DNA of 8,216 nucleotides from JAFGKM01 sp964403465 (GCA_964403465.1 CAYOFY010000070.1:1-8216), one strand, 5' to 3'. Counted from the first letter of the stretch, positions 1-7,026 are shown. Translations and numbers: made by a program. The notes: generated by a model from the letters alone, not told the origin.

Positions 1-89
1 TTGCCGACCGGGCCGTACATCGTCCATTCCTTCGGAAAGGCGAAATCAACTTGTGCTCTATTGTCCTGCTCTTGCTTCTTGCTTTTCAT
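1..89 (-). CDS. N-terminal fragment of an unidentified protein (cut by left window edge)
   Basis: An ATG at 87-89 opens a frame that runs off the left edge after 29 codons, without a stop. The start is supported by a strong Shine-Dalgarno (GGGAGG, 98-103) eight bases upstream and by its place only 20 bp after the stop of the hexuloisomerase-like gene, so it is very probably the next gene of the same operon. The visible peptide begins MKSKKQEQDN, charged and without a hydrophobic segment, so no signal peptide is apparent. Residues 18-29 read FPKEWTMYGPVG. A 'W-x-x-[FY]-G-P' stretch near the N-terminus is common in large sugar-active or carbohydrate-binding proteins of Planctomycetes and Lentisphaerae, but 29 residues are too few for a family call. 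Existence and strand are fairly secure; function is unknown. Confidence 0.75.
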   Translation of the reverse strand, partial: MKSKKQEQDNRAQVDFAFPKEWTMYGPVG

Positions 90-97
90 GTGCTCTT

Positions 98-103
98 CCT
101 CCC
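98..103 (-). promoter_or_regulatory. Shine-Dalgarno of the truncated left-edge gene
   Basis: GGGAGG lies eight bases before the ATG at 87-89, inside the 20 bp gap after the previous stop. It is the main evidence that the edge fragment is a real gene and not read-through. Confidence 0.7.
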
Positions 104-109
104 AATCTG

Positions 110-679
110 TCATTCCAAGTTGGCATGATACTTCCACAACTGTTGCATGTTCAGATTTTTCCTGTCGATAATCATCAGCGCCATGATATCCGCGAGAAGC
201 AGGAGCGTCTGGTCAAAAATGGTTGTCATGGGTTGTTTTGAGTCTATTTCGTCTGCTAATGCCAGTTTTGTACGTACAGGGATACGCAAAAAAACATCTG
301 TTATTTCTTTCAAACTGCTTTCCGGGTTTGAGCCGACGTGTATAATCTTTGCGCCTATCCGGTCTGCTTTTTTTGCAATTGTAACAGGAATTAACGACTC
401 TCCGCTGCCTGACCCTACAATCAGTACGTCCTTTACAGTAATCGCGGGTTCCGTAATCTGCCCCACGCAATACGCATCAATGCCCAGATGCGCAAACCTC
501 TTGGCCATTGCCTGCAAAGCCAGCATGGACCTGCCCACACCGATAAAGAATACTTTTTCCGCAGACAGTATAGCATCTATCGCATTCAGTACACTTTCAG
601 CTTTGATTGAGCCCAATGCCCGACTGCACTCACCTATTACGACATCAGAAAACTCTTTAAACTTTTTTATCTCTTCCAT
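110..679 (-). CDS. hxlB: 6-phospho-3-hexuloisomerase-like SIS domain protein
   Basis: A 189-residue single SIS (sugar isomerase) domain, the usual length of 6-phospho-3-hexuloisomerase (PHI/HxlB), which interconverts D-arabino-hex-3-ulose 6-phosphate and fructose 6-phosphate in the cytoplasm. Visible motifs are FFIGVGRS (44-51), the phosphate-binding SGSGES (90-95), QPMTTIFDQT (149-158) and the C-terminal HANLE (185-189), matching the 'GxGRSG', 'SGSG', 'PMGxxFE' and 'HANLE' blocks of HxlB. Asp156 stands where HxlB usually has Glu. The frame is open upstream to 802, but the ATG at 677-679 is chosen because AGGAGG lies four bases before it and SIS homology begins just after; the upstream extension only shadows the epimerase gene. 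It overlaps the epimerase by 23 bp, implying translational coupling. No hexulose-phosphate synthase is visible, so a sugar-catabolic role is more likely than formaldehyde fixation. The true substrate is unproven. Confidence 0.85.
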   Translation of the reverse strand: MEEIKKFKEFSDVVIGECSRALGSIKAESVLNAIDAILSAEKVFFIGVGRSMLALQAMAKRFAHLGIDAYCVGQITEPAITVKDVLIVGSGSGESLIPVTIAKKADRIGAKIIHVGSNPESSLKEITDVFLRIPVRTKLALADEIDSKQPMTTIFDQTLLLLADIMALMIIDRKNLNMQQLWKYHANLE

Positions 680-1382
680 CGTACCTCCTGTTAATGCCTT
701 TATTTGCGGCTTCCATAATCCGACCAAAGTTTTCTTCCAGAGTGCCCGCTTTATCAAACAGGCTCGAACTGCCTGCAACAATAATGTCGGCCCCGGCGGC
801 AACGAATCCTTCTACATTATCTTTCGTAATCCTGCCGTCAATTTCAATAGCCACATCCAATCCTTTCCGCTGAATAAACCGGTAGGCATCTTCTATTTTC
901 GTGCGTGCGTAAGGCACCTGCTTTTCACCGGCATATCTTGCGAAACCCGGATTTATTAGCATCAGCAGTATAAAATCGCACTTTTGAATGGCATATTCCA
1001 GCACGGATACGGGCGTTGAGGGAGTCAACGCTAAACCGGCTCTGGCGCCTGAATCCCTGATTTTGTCAAGGTAGTGGTTAACGTGTATAGCCGACTCATA
1101 ATGAAAACAAATCTGCTGTACCCCTATGTCAATTAATTCGTTTATGAAAAATTCGTTATCCTTCGCCATTATGTGAACGTCGAAAGGCAGGCCGGTTTTC
1201 TTGCGCAGCATCTCTACAGTCCCCAACCCCAGGGGCATGCTCGGGCTGAAATAACCGTCAATAATATCCACGTGCAGCATTTCAATACCCGCGCTTTCAA
1301 TTTCCCTGATGCCTTCCTCAAGATTGCACATATCCATACAAATCAGAGAAGGTGCAATAATAACCTTTTTCCTGCGGTTCAT
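657..1382 (-). CDS. Ribulose-phosphate 3-epimerase family protein (possible allulose-6-phosphate 3-epimerase)
   Basis: A 241-residue TIM-barrel protein of the ribulose-5-phosphate 3-epimerase family, which inverts C3 of a ketose phosphate through a metal-stabilised enediolate. APSLICMD (10-17), HVDIIDG (37-43), DVHIM (68-72), the LALTPSTPV segment (117-125), NPGFA (144-148), IEIDG (179-183) and VAGSSSLF (202-209) follow the family order. The expected metal ligands His37, Asp39, His70 and Asp182 are present. The 'SLxCMD' opening resembles E. coli AlsE (allulose-6-phosphate 3-epimerase) more than Rpe ('SILSAD'). Two phosphate-contact segments deviate: the usual GFGGQ is GFARYAG and the usual DGG is DGR (182-184). 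The ATG at 1380-1382 has AGGGGA upstream and lies 43 bp after the kinase stop. The family is secure; ribulose-5-phosphate, allulose-6-phosphate or another ketose phosphate all remain possible substrates. Confidence 0.88.
   Translation of the reverse strand: MNRRKKVIIAPSLICMDMCNLEEGIREIESAGIEMLHVDIIDGYFSPSMPLGLGTVEMLRKKTGLPFDVHIMAKDNEFFINELIDIGVQQICFHYESAIHVNHYLDKIRDSGARAGLALTPSTPVSVLEYAIQKCDFILLMLINPGFARYAGEKQVPYARTKIEDAYRFIQRKGLDVAIEIDGRITKDNVEGFVAAGADIIVAGSSSLFDKAGTLEENFGRIMEAANKGINRRYDGRDKKV
684..689 (-). promoter_or_regulatory. Shine-Dalgarno deciding the hexuloisomerase start
   Basis: AGGAGG lies four bases before the ATG at 677-679, inside the last codons of the epimerase gene. It supports this internal start over the longer open frame that reaches 802. 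Confidence 0.7.
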
Positions 1383-1425
1383 ATTGATATTCCCCTATGT
1401 GTTTTTTAAGCAAATCCGGTATTTT

Positions 1426-2370
1426 TTACGCGAGTTTCCTGGAAGAACATGTCTTGCCTGAATCCGGCCTTTTGGATAAGCTGTTTACTTCCTCCATCGT
1501 ATAATCAGCTATAGAGCTTTTCTTTGAGCAAATCATTGCACCCATCCTGCAGGCAAAGTCACAAGCATCTTCCGTGGAAAAACCTTCATACAGCTTATGG
1601 AGCAGTCCGGCTGAAAACGCATCCCCCGCTCCGACAGGGTCAATCATGTCGGCATGATAACCCCCGACATGGCCGCATCCTTCATCAGCAGCGAAATAAG
1701 CTCCGTTCTCACCGTCGGTAACAACTACCTTTCCTATTGAGAATAATTGCTGCAGGGATGCCATGAATTCCTTTACGGAAACCGCCCCTATGCTGAACAT
1801 TTTATCGGTAACTGCCGCCTCTTCCATATTCATTTTGGCTACCGTGCATTTTTTTAGCGAGTATTCCACAACTTCTTTTGAATAGAACGGGGACCTGAGG
1901 GTTAAGTCGAGATAAAGAGTGTTAAAGCGGCATTTTTCAAGAACTTTTCGGAGCGTTTCTCTTGAAACCCCATGTCTTTGCTCTATTGTGCCGAAACAAA
2001 GGATATCGTATTTATTTTTGTTTATCAGCTCTATATCCTGCCGGCCGGCAGTGATGAAATCCCATGACACTTGTTCATCGCATGAATAGGAAGGCTGTCT
2101 ATTGCTGTCGAAGGTCACCCTGACAAGACAGGTAGGTTCAGGAACCCTCTTAACCAACTTTACGTCCATGCCAAGCGCTTTCATTGTACGAATCGTTCTG
2201 TCTCCCAAAGGGTCGTTGCCTACGGCGGTCAGCATAGAAGCCCGATGCCCCAATTGCTTTAAATGAAACATTACATTGAAAACAGCCCCTCCTATGTTCT
2301 GAGCTCCTTTTTGCGAGTGGCCGTCGCTTATATCGTCCCACAAAACCGCGCCAAAACCGAGAACTTTCAA
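1426..2370 (-). CDS. PfkB-family carbohydrate kinase
   Basis: A 314-residue ribokinase/PfkB-fold sugar kinase that should transfer phosphate from ATP to a cytoplasmic sugar or sugar phosphate. The N-terminal substrate signature is NIGGAVFNVMFHLKQLG (25-41), a variant of the common 'GGAPANVAxHLAxLG' in which Phe31 replaces Ala. VVVTDGENGAYF (215-226) is the strand before the nucleotide site, and DPVGAGDAFSAG (244-255) is the C-terminal signature with the anion-hole glycines and catalytic base Asp250. The start is a TTG (2368-2370) with AGGAGG seven bases upstream, overlapping the previous gene by four bases (TTGA). The layout resembles fructokinase-like members, but specificity cannot be read from sequence. 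Its neighbours suggest it makes the phosphosugar used by the epimerase and isomerase downstream. The C-terminal 15 residues are polar and probably disordered. Confidence 0.92.
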   Translation of the reverse strand: MKVLGFGAVLWDDISDGHSQKGAQNIGGAVFNVMFHLKQLGHRASMLTAVGNDPLGDRTIRTMKALGMDVKLVKRVPEPTCLVRVTFDSNRQPSYSCDEQVSWDFITAGRQDIELINKNKYDILCFGTIEQRHGVSRETLRKVLEKCRFNTLYLDLTLRSPFYSKEVVEYSLKKCTVAKMNMEEAAVTDKMFSIGAVSVKEFMASLQQLFSIGKVVVTDGENGAYFAADEGCGHVGGYHADMIDPVGAGDAFSAGLLHKLYEGFSTEDACDFACRMGAMICSKKSSIADYTMEEVNSLSKRPDSGKTCSSRKLA

Positions 2371-3509
2371 GATGCGTCCTCCTGGTTTTTTGAATACATG
2401 CCGTATTCTTTGGCGGCCTGGAATATTGCAACTATATCTTCCGGCTCGACATCAATCAGATGGTTGCATGTGGAAAGTACATAACCGCCGTTCGGGGCGA
2501 ATACGGCTACACGTTCTTTCAATTCGGTTATTGCAGCATCCATCCCTTTTCCTACGCTTTCCAGAGTTCCGTGAAAAACCAGCCTGTCGCCGAATGTTTC
2601 TTTAAGTTTATGCGGTTCCATATTCCTGGCGCTTGTCTGCACGGGATTCAATATGTCCACTCCGATTTCTATAAAGTCCGGGATTAAATCAAATATGGCG
2701 CCGTCGCAATGCCTGAAAATCTTTGCATCAGGAGCTTTCTTGCGGATAAGGGCATATAACTCGCTTTCAGCCGGCTTAAAAAGCTCGCGGTAGATTGCCG
2801 GGGAAACAAGGGTGCTTTCCTGCGTTCCCATGTCATCGCCGGTTTCCACCATCTGCACATAAGGGCCTATCTCGTCAAGAAACATTGAGTAAACATCATT
2901 GTATATTTCAAGCATTCTTCTTATTGCGCATCGCGCCAATTCCGGGCTTGTCATAATCGCCATGAGAAACTCGGCCATTCCGAAAAGCATAAATCCCCTG
3001 TCCAGAAAACCTGCTGTCAAAGGATTTCTTGCAACCAATGCATAGCCGGTTTTTTCATACAGGTGTTTAGCCTGTGCTTTCAGCCCTTCTGTTACAAAGA
3101 CATCCTCTGCTTTCGGCCATTCATAATGCTCCACTTCTTCTTTTGTCCTAAAATTCTTCATAGGATGACTTGCAACATTGGAATACAGCCCTTCCTTTTT
3201 GTACGTAATGCCCCATTCGTCAGTGTAAGTTCCATTTTCTCCTGCCGGTGACTGCCTTTTCTTTTTTAAAAAAATCCGGCGGAAATCAATGTCAAGATAT
3301 TCAAGAATTCGTTCATCGTAGTAATTTGCGGTAGTGCCGGACCGAACAGGCGGAATAGCGGATAACCCCAGGTAATCCCTGAGGCGAAGATACGTCTTGT
3401 CAACCAGCATTGATGCATGTCCCATCAAATCAAGAGGGATTCTGTCCGGCTCTTTGTGGTTGAATGTTTTTAAAACGCGCTCTCTGCGGGTATATGTTGT
3501 ATTTTTCAC
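2367..3509 (-). CDS. Uroporphyrinogen decarboxylase-fold protein, HCDG subtype (URO-D 1)
   Basis: A 380-residue (beta/alpha)8 protein of the URO-D superfamily, which includes heme-pathway HemE and the corrinoid/coenzyme M methyltransferases MtaA and CmuA. The N-terminus RRERVLKTFNHKEPDRIP (8-25) is the standard opening of the uncharacterised URO-D-like group, and the N-terminal signature of true HemE is absent. Further blocks are GDDMGTQ (224-230), IFRHCDGAI (264-272), GVDILNPVQ (283-291), FHGTLE (312-317) and GGYVLSTCNH (341-350). In methyltransferase members a His-x-Cys motif binds zinc; here it reads His267-Cys268-Asp269, with Asp in the usual Cys position. The start is a GTG (3507-3509) overlapping the upstream stop as GTGA, with no strong Shine-Dalgarno, so reinitiation after the upstream gene is likely. 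The product is cytoplasmic with no membrane segment. The reaction is unknown; heme synthesis is unlikely given the operon. Confidence 0.88.
   Translation of the reverse strand: MKNTTYTRRERVLKTFNHKEPDRIPLDLMGHASMLVDKTYLRLRDYLGLSAIPPVRSGTTANYYDERILEYLDIDFRRIFLKKKRQSPAGENGTYTDEWGITYKKEGLYSNVASHPMKNFRTKEEVEHYEWPKAEDVFVTEGLKAQAKHLYEKTGYALVARNPLTAGFLDRGFMLFGMAEFLMAIMTSPELARCAIRRMLEIYNDVYSMFLDEIGPYVQMVETGDDMGTQESTLVSPAIYRELFKPAESELYALIRKKAPDAKIFRHCDGAIFDLIPDFIEIGVDILNPVQTSARNMEPHKLKETFGDRLVFHGTLESVGKGMDAAITELKERVAVFAPNGGYVLSTCNHLIDVEPEDIVAIFQAAKEYGMYSKNQEDAS
2378..2383 (-). promoter_or_regulatory. Shine-Dalgarno for the TTG start of the PfkB kinase
   Basis: AGGAGG lies seven bases before the TTG at 2368-2370, inside the end of the URO-D gene. 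The near-perfect site and spacing justify a TTG start, and no nearby ATG gives the complete N-terminal strand MKVLGFGAV. Confidence 0.7.
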
Positions 3510-4450
3510 CGTTTTTTCCCGGCGTTAATTTCGTTTATGGCTTCAATCATCGCCTGCCTGTTCGCATCAGGTATATCAATAGTATGGCTGGGCGCGGCTA
3601 TGTAACCCCCGCCTTCACTCATCTTTGCGGCAACTTTTTTCACCTGCTTTTTTACTTCTGCAGGAGTGCCAAAACTCAAATAGCCCTGCGTATCCAGTCC
3701 GCCCATAAAACTCAAGTTCTTTCCGTATTTATTCTTCCATGCAAATATGTCGTTTGCGGACGGCTGGCAGGGATCCAGAACGTCAACGCCCATTTCAACT
3801 ATATCGGGCATAATATCTTCAAGATAACCGCATGAATGCTGAAATATAATCCCGTTTTTATTTTTCACGATACCGTACAGTTTTTTATACCGCGGCTTGA
3901 AAAATTTGCGCCAGTCTTCCGGCGAAACAAAAAGCCTGTCCTGCATCCCCCAGTCATCTGTGAATCTTATCCCGTCAGCGCTGCAGTCCATTATTGTTTC
4001 AACAAGCTTCTCCTGATAGTCTGTAATGATATCGAGCAGACAATTAAAAAGTTCCTCCTCTGTCTTTAGGCTGACCATGAATTGGGAATATCCCAGAAGC
4101 AGTTGCGTGCGTTCAAAGATAGGCAGTTCATCATAAACTATAACTAATGTATCCTTTCTCCTGCAATCTCCGACGGAGACTTTCAATTGTGAGTGCACGG
4201 CATTCCAATCAGTAGCAGGCGCATAGTACTCTCGAATATCTTCAATGTTGATTACGGGAACACTGTCGGGATAGGTCTCTTTTTTTCCTCCGTTTTCAAT
4301 CCATTGTACACCCCAGTCATCTTTACCGGATATCTCGGGCCGTACAACTAAATCCGGCTTAATCATGGTGATACATCCGTCATACCTGTACGGAATCCAT
4401 TCGGGAGCATCCCGCCGGATGGTTCTCATGACATTTTCTCTGGAAGTCAT
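3506..4450 (-). CDS. Uroporphyrinogen decarboxylase-fold protein, HSCG subtype (URO-D 2)
   Basis: A second, shorter URO-D-superfamily protein (314 residues), clearly diverged from its neighbour. It opens MTSRENVMRTIRRDAPEWIP, then shows DDWGMQ (165-170), IFQHSCGYL (202-210), GVDVLDPCQPSA (221-232), FMGGLDTQG (248-256) and GGYIAAPSHTID (281-292). His205-Ser206-Cys207 fits the His-x-Cys zinc motif of the MtaA-type methyltransferases, whereas the paralogue has His-Cys-Asp. The frame is open to a TTG at 4495, but the ATG at 4448-4450 is preferred because it gives the canonical family N-terminus and has GGGGA seven bases upstream; the longer form would add 15 atypical residues. It begins 53 bp after the hydrolase stop and ends in a four-base overlap with URO-D 1. 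No corrinoid protein or reductive activator is in the window. Substrate unknown; a methyl- or carboxyl-transfer role is only inference from the fold. Confidence 0.87.
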   Translation of the reverse strand: MTSRENVMRTIRRDAPEWIPYRYDGCITMIKPDLVVRPEISGKDDWGVQWIENGGKKETYPDSVPVINIEDIREYYAPATDWNAVHSQLKVSVGDCRRKDTLVIVYDELPIFERTQLLLGYSQFMVSLKTEEELFNCLLDIITDYQEKLVETIMDCSADGIRFTDDWGMQDRLFVSPEDWRKFFKPRYKKLYGIVKNKNGIIFQHSCGYLEDIMPDIVEMGVDVLDPCQPSANDIFAWKNKYGKNLSFMGGLDTQGYLSFGTPAEVKKQVKKVAAKMSEGGGYIAAPSHTIDIPDANRQAMIEAINEINAGKKR

Positions 4451-4503
4451 TAAGCATCCCCGCTCATTAAAAAATATCCGTGTCTTAACCTGCAAGAATT
4501 TTG

Positions 4504-7026
4504 CTACACCCTTCCAAGAGCAAATCGCAGCTCTTTGCCATCCGGCAGAGTGTATGAGCAGAAAAACGGCAACTCAACAGGAGCCGGCGCAATACGGCGT
4601 TGTACAGGTTTATTTCTTCCCCGAGGCAATATTAAATACCTGCCGTTTTTTTCTGTTTTCCACGAGAGGATTTCACCGTTCAGTTCCTGCTTTGACATCC
4701 TCGTGCCTGTCAAAATGCAGGCTTTCTTCCATGGATTGCGCAGACGGCAGAACTCTCCGTTTCGCGATTCAATTTCGACAAACTCCAATAATCCGTTTAC
4801 AAATGACACTGTTACAAGAAAACCTCCTCGCACCAGCAGGCGGAAAGCCGCATTCCATTCCCGTGGCCATGCCGGCAGGATATTTATGACTTCCTGCTCT
4901 CCTGGCCGTGCGGAAACGCTTTGTACAAGAGCATCCTGCAGCGTCATGCTGATGCATGCAAGGTGCTCTACTGACGGATCCTGCAGGGCTTCAAACTGGC
5001 TCAGGCCGTTTGCAAGCGGTGAAAAAGCGTTATAGTAAGTCATCAGAACAGAAGGCAGTTTCTCTCCGCGTCCCGCCCTTGAATTCACTATGGGCGTGCG
5101 GATGGCGGTTCCGCAGCCGTTCCCTTTTAGAATGCTTGACATGCGAGGTACTATATCAAGCGCTTTCCGTACAATTGCATCCGTTTCAGGGTTGCGGGTC
5201 TCGATTGTCCAATCCTCGAAAGGGAATACTGGAGTTAACCAGGAATCTGCCGAATTTTTGTCGCCGGCAACCTCTCCGAGATGCCCCGCCGCCCAGACAT
5301 CGCCTGAAAGCACTCCGTCTGTTAGAGCAACAGACTCCGCTTCGTTTCCCATTGGATACGGGGCAAGGTTATCAAGCAGGTCCTTCCACTTCGCACAGAG
5401 TTGTTCGTCGATACCCAGTATGTTTGCCGCCTTTATGGCAAGAGGCGCTGTGCCGCGTATCGCCGCCAGGTCCATTATGCCGTCGGTTACAGCCCAGAAC
5501 TGCTCGTGGACATTGGTGCCGTGTATATGGTATCGTCCGTCTTCCCCCTTCTTCACGAGATGCCGGTAGAATTCAACCGTGTCCCTTAATAAAGGGTATG
5601 CATGGGTGCGCAGCCATGCGGTATCACCGGTGTACCTGTAGCGCCACCATGCCTGGACGGCAAGTTCGCTGCCGGAGGACGCAATATGGCTTGCCCATGA
5701 ATAACGTCCCTTAAGCGCATGAAAAGCAACCACGCAAAGATGTCCTTCAAACCGGCACAGTGACAAAGCGCGTTTTGACAGAATGGTTTTATTCTTGCCT
5801 GTAAAGAAATCACGGAATTCTTTTGCAGCATCTTCCGGTAATACAACAGGCCCGTCGAATGGAACAATTTCGGGATAGTAGGCTCCTTTTGACCCCCAGC
5901 GCTGTTCTGCCGCCTTCCTGCAGGCAGGCAGATGTTGCAGGTACATGGTAAAATATGGGTCGGTAAGATCAACGGCATCCGCTGCAAAGAGCGGGAAGTA
6001 CATCATTTCGGTTGTCCATACTACAAACTGCGAGCCCCATTTCGTCTTATCGCCTTCTGTTACAAAAAGCAGTCCGTTCCATTTAGAGGGAAGGTTTCCG
6101 CGTGATGTGCTTGCCATATAATAAAGATGAAGAGTTCGGATGCGTTCGGCAAAGTCAGCCAGGCTGTCCGCACTGGAAAGATGAACGAACGTGCGGGACC
6201 AGAAGGCGGCCCACCAGCGAACGTGCTGCCTGTGAAGATTGCTGTATGAATCTCCAGATGCTCTATCCAAAAGTTTTGTGGCAGATTCTGCAACTTTCGT
6301 TTTTCTTGACCATGATGCCGCGCTGGAAATAAGTATTATGCGCCGTCCTTTTTTTGCGGGAGCTGTTATCGTCTTCTGATTGTAGGGGGAGACTGGAATT
6401 GCCGTTTCACTACCAACGATTTCTGCCGCCACCGCAGACGCGCAGTAATAATCTTTTTCAGTAAACTTCTGTTCCACGACAATCCTGCTGGATACTTTTT
6501 CAAATTTATAAGACGCGGTATGACTGCCTGTTTTCACCTCAGGCGCCCGGTTCATGCGCAGCGTTACCTTCACACTCTCCGGTTTATCCCTCCGGTCGTC
6601 AATCTCCAGCACAAGAACATCCGTAATGGAAGATACAAAACACCGTATAGTAACACCCTTTCCCGCAATCCGCTCCTCCGCCTCGTAAAGGGACAGCTGC
6701 TGTCTGAATCTTCCTTCTGCCTTCCCGAACGGCGCGCCGCCAACATCAATTGTCACCTGTGCGCAACCGGCATACGAGTCTGTCGGGCCGGTGAAAAATC
6801 CATCGTGGTTCCTGTTTATGGCAAAGACATCGCTGCGGTTAATCTGCAAGTTCACTAAGCTTCCAGCAGCCCATACCATTGTTCCCATCCTGCCGTTGCC
6901 TATGGGATGCCCTTCAATAGCTTTATAAGGATGGCTGAGATAGACAAGGTCCGCCCGCGAAACAAGCGCCCGGTAGTCCACGCTTAATACCCGGTTTCTC
7001 TTGGAATTACTGGGTGCTTTTTCCAT
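4504..7026 (-). CDS. GH95-related (alpha/alpha)6-barrel glycoside hydrolase-like protein
   Basis: An 840-residue protein with the layout of GH95 enzymes (alpha-L-fucosidase/galactosidase type). An N-terminal beta-domain opens HPIGNGRMGTMVW (40-52), a linker helix follows, then the helical barrel starting near STSRGNLPSKWNGL (307-319), and a C-terminal beta-domain with INILPAWPREW (714-724) and LLVRGGF (730-736). Aligned by eye, the GH95 'NINxEMNYWP' block reads VWTTEMMYFP (336-345), so the two catalytic asparagines are replaced by Val336 and Thr338. A Glu survives in GTNVHEQF (503-510; Glu508), a plausible general acid at the place of the GH95 'SPEN' Glu. No signal peptide or lipobox is visible, suggesting cytoplasmic action on an imported glycoside. 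The ATG at 7024-7026 has GAGGGA upstream. The fold assignment is good; fucosidase activity should not be assumed, and a GH65-like or new subfamily is possible. Confidence 0.85.
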   Translation of the reverse strand: MEKAPSNSKRNRVLSVDYRALVSRADLVYLSHPYKAIEGHPIGNGRMGTMVWAAGSLVNLQINRSDVFAINRNHDGFFTGPTDSYAGCAQVTIDVGGAPFGKAEGRFRQQLSLYEAEERIAGKGVTIRCFVSSITDVLVLEIDDRRDKPESVKVTLRMNRAPEVKTGSHTASYKFEKVSSRIVVEQKFTEKDYYCASAVAAEIVGSETAIPVSPYNQKTITAPAKKGRRIILISSAASWSRKTKVAESATKLLDRASGDSYSNLHRQHVRWWAAFWSRTFVHLSSADSLADFAERIRTLHLYYMASTSRGNLPSKWNGLLFVTEGDKTKWGSQFVVWTTEMMYFPLFAADAVDLTDPYFTMYLQHLPACRKAAEQRWGSKGAYYPEIVPFDGPVVLPEDAAKEFRDFFTGKNKTILSKRALSLCRFEGHLCVVAFHALKGRYSWASHIASSGSELAVQAWWRYRYTGDTAWLRTHAYPLLRDTVEFYRHLVKKGEDGRYHIHGTNVHEQFWAVTDGIMDLAAIRGTAPLAIKAANILGIDEQLCAKWKDLLDNLAPYPMGNEAESVALTDGVLSGDVWAAGHLGEVAGDKNSADSWLTPVFPFEDWTIETRNPETDAIVRKALDIVPRMSSILKGNGCGTAIRTPIVNSRAGRGEKLPSVLMTYYNAFSPLANGLSQFEALQDPSVEHLACISMTLQDALVQSVSARPGEQEVINILPAWPREWNAAFRLLVRGGFLVTVSFVNGLLEFVEIESRNGEFCRLRNPWKKACILTGTRMSKQELNGEILSWKTEKNGRYLILPRGRNKPVQRRIAPAPVELPFFCSYTLPDGKELRFALGRV

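Noticed and set aside
147..959. 270-codon open frame on the plus strand
   Set aside because: It lies antisense to the hexuloisomerase and epimerase genes, whose motifs are unmistakable; its translation resembles no family and it has no Shine-Dalgarno.
657..1382. 3-hexulose-6-phosphate synthase (would complete a formaldehyde-fixing pair with the SIS protein)
   Set aside because: The HVDIIDG, DVHIM and NPGF segments are those of the ribulose-phosphate epimerase branch, not of the synthase branch.
2367..4450. Heme biosynthesis gene hemE
   Set aside because: The N-terminal arginine-rich signature of true uroporphyrinogen decarboxylase is absent, two diverged copies are adjacent, and all neighbours are sugar genes.
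3506..4495. Longer URO-D 2 form starting at the TTG at 4495
   Set aside because: It adds 15 residues atypical for the family, with a poor Shine-Dalgarno; the ATG at 4448-4450 gives the usual MTSRENV start.
4956..5714. 252-codon plus-strand frame, with other long plus-strand frames at 4365-4889, 4535-5035 and 5090-5569
   Set aside because: All are antisense to the GH95-like gene, rich in Arg/Pro/Cys as expected of shadow frames, and show no domain or start signal.
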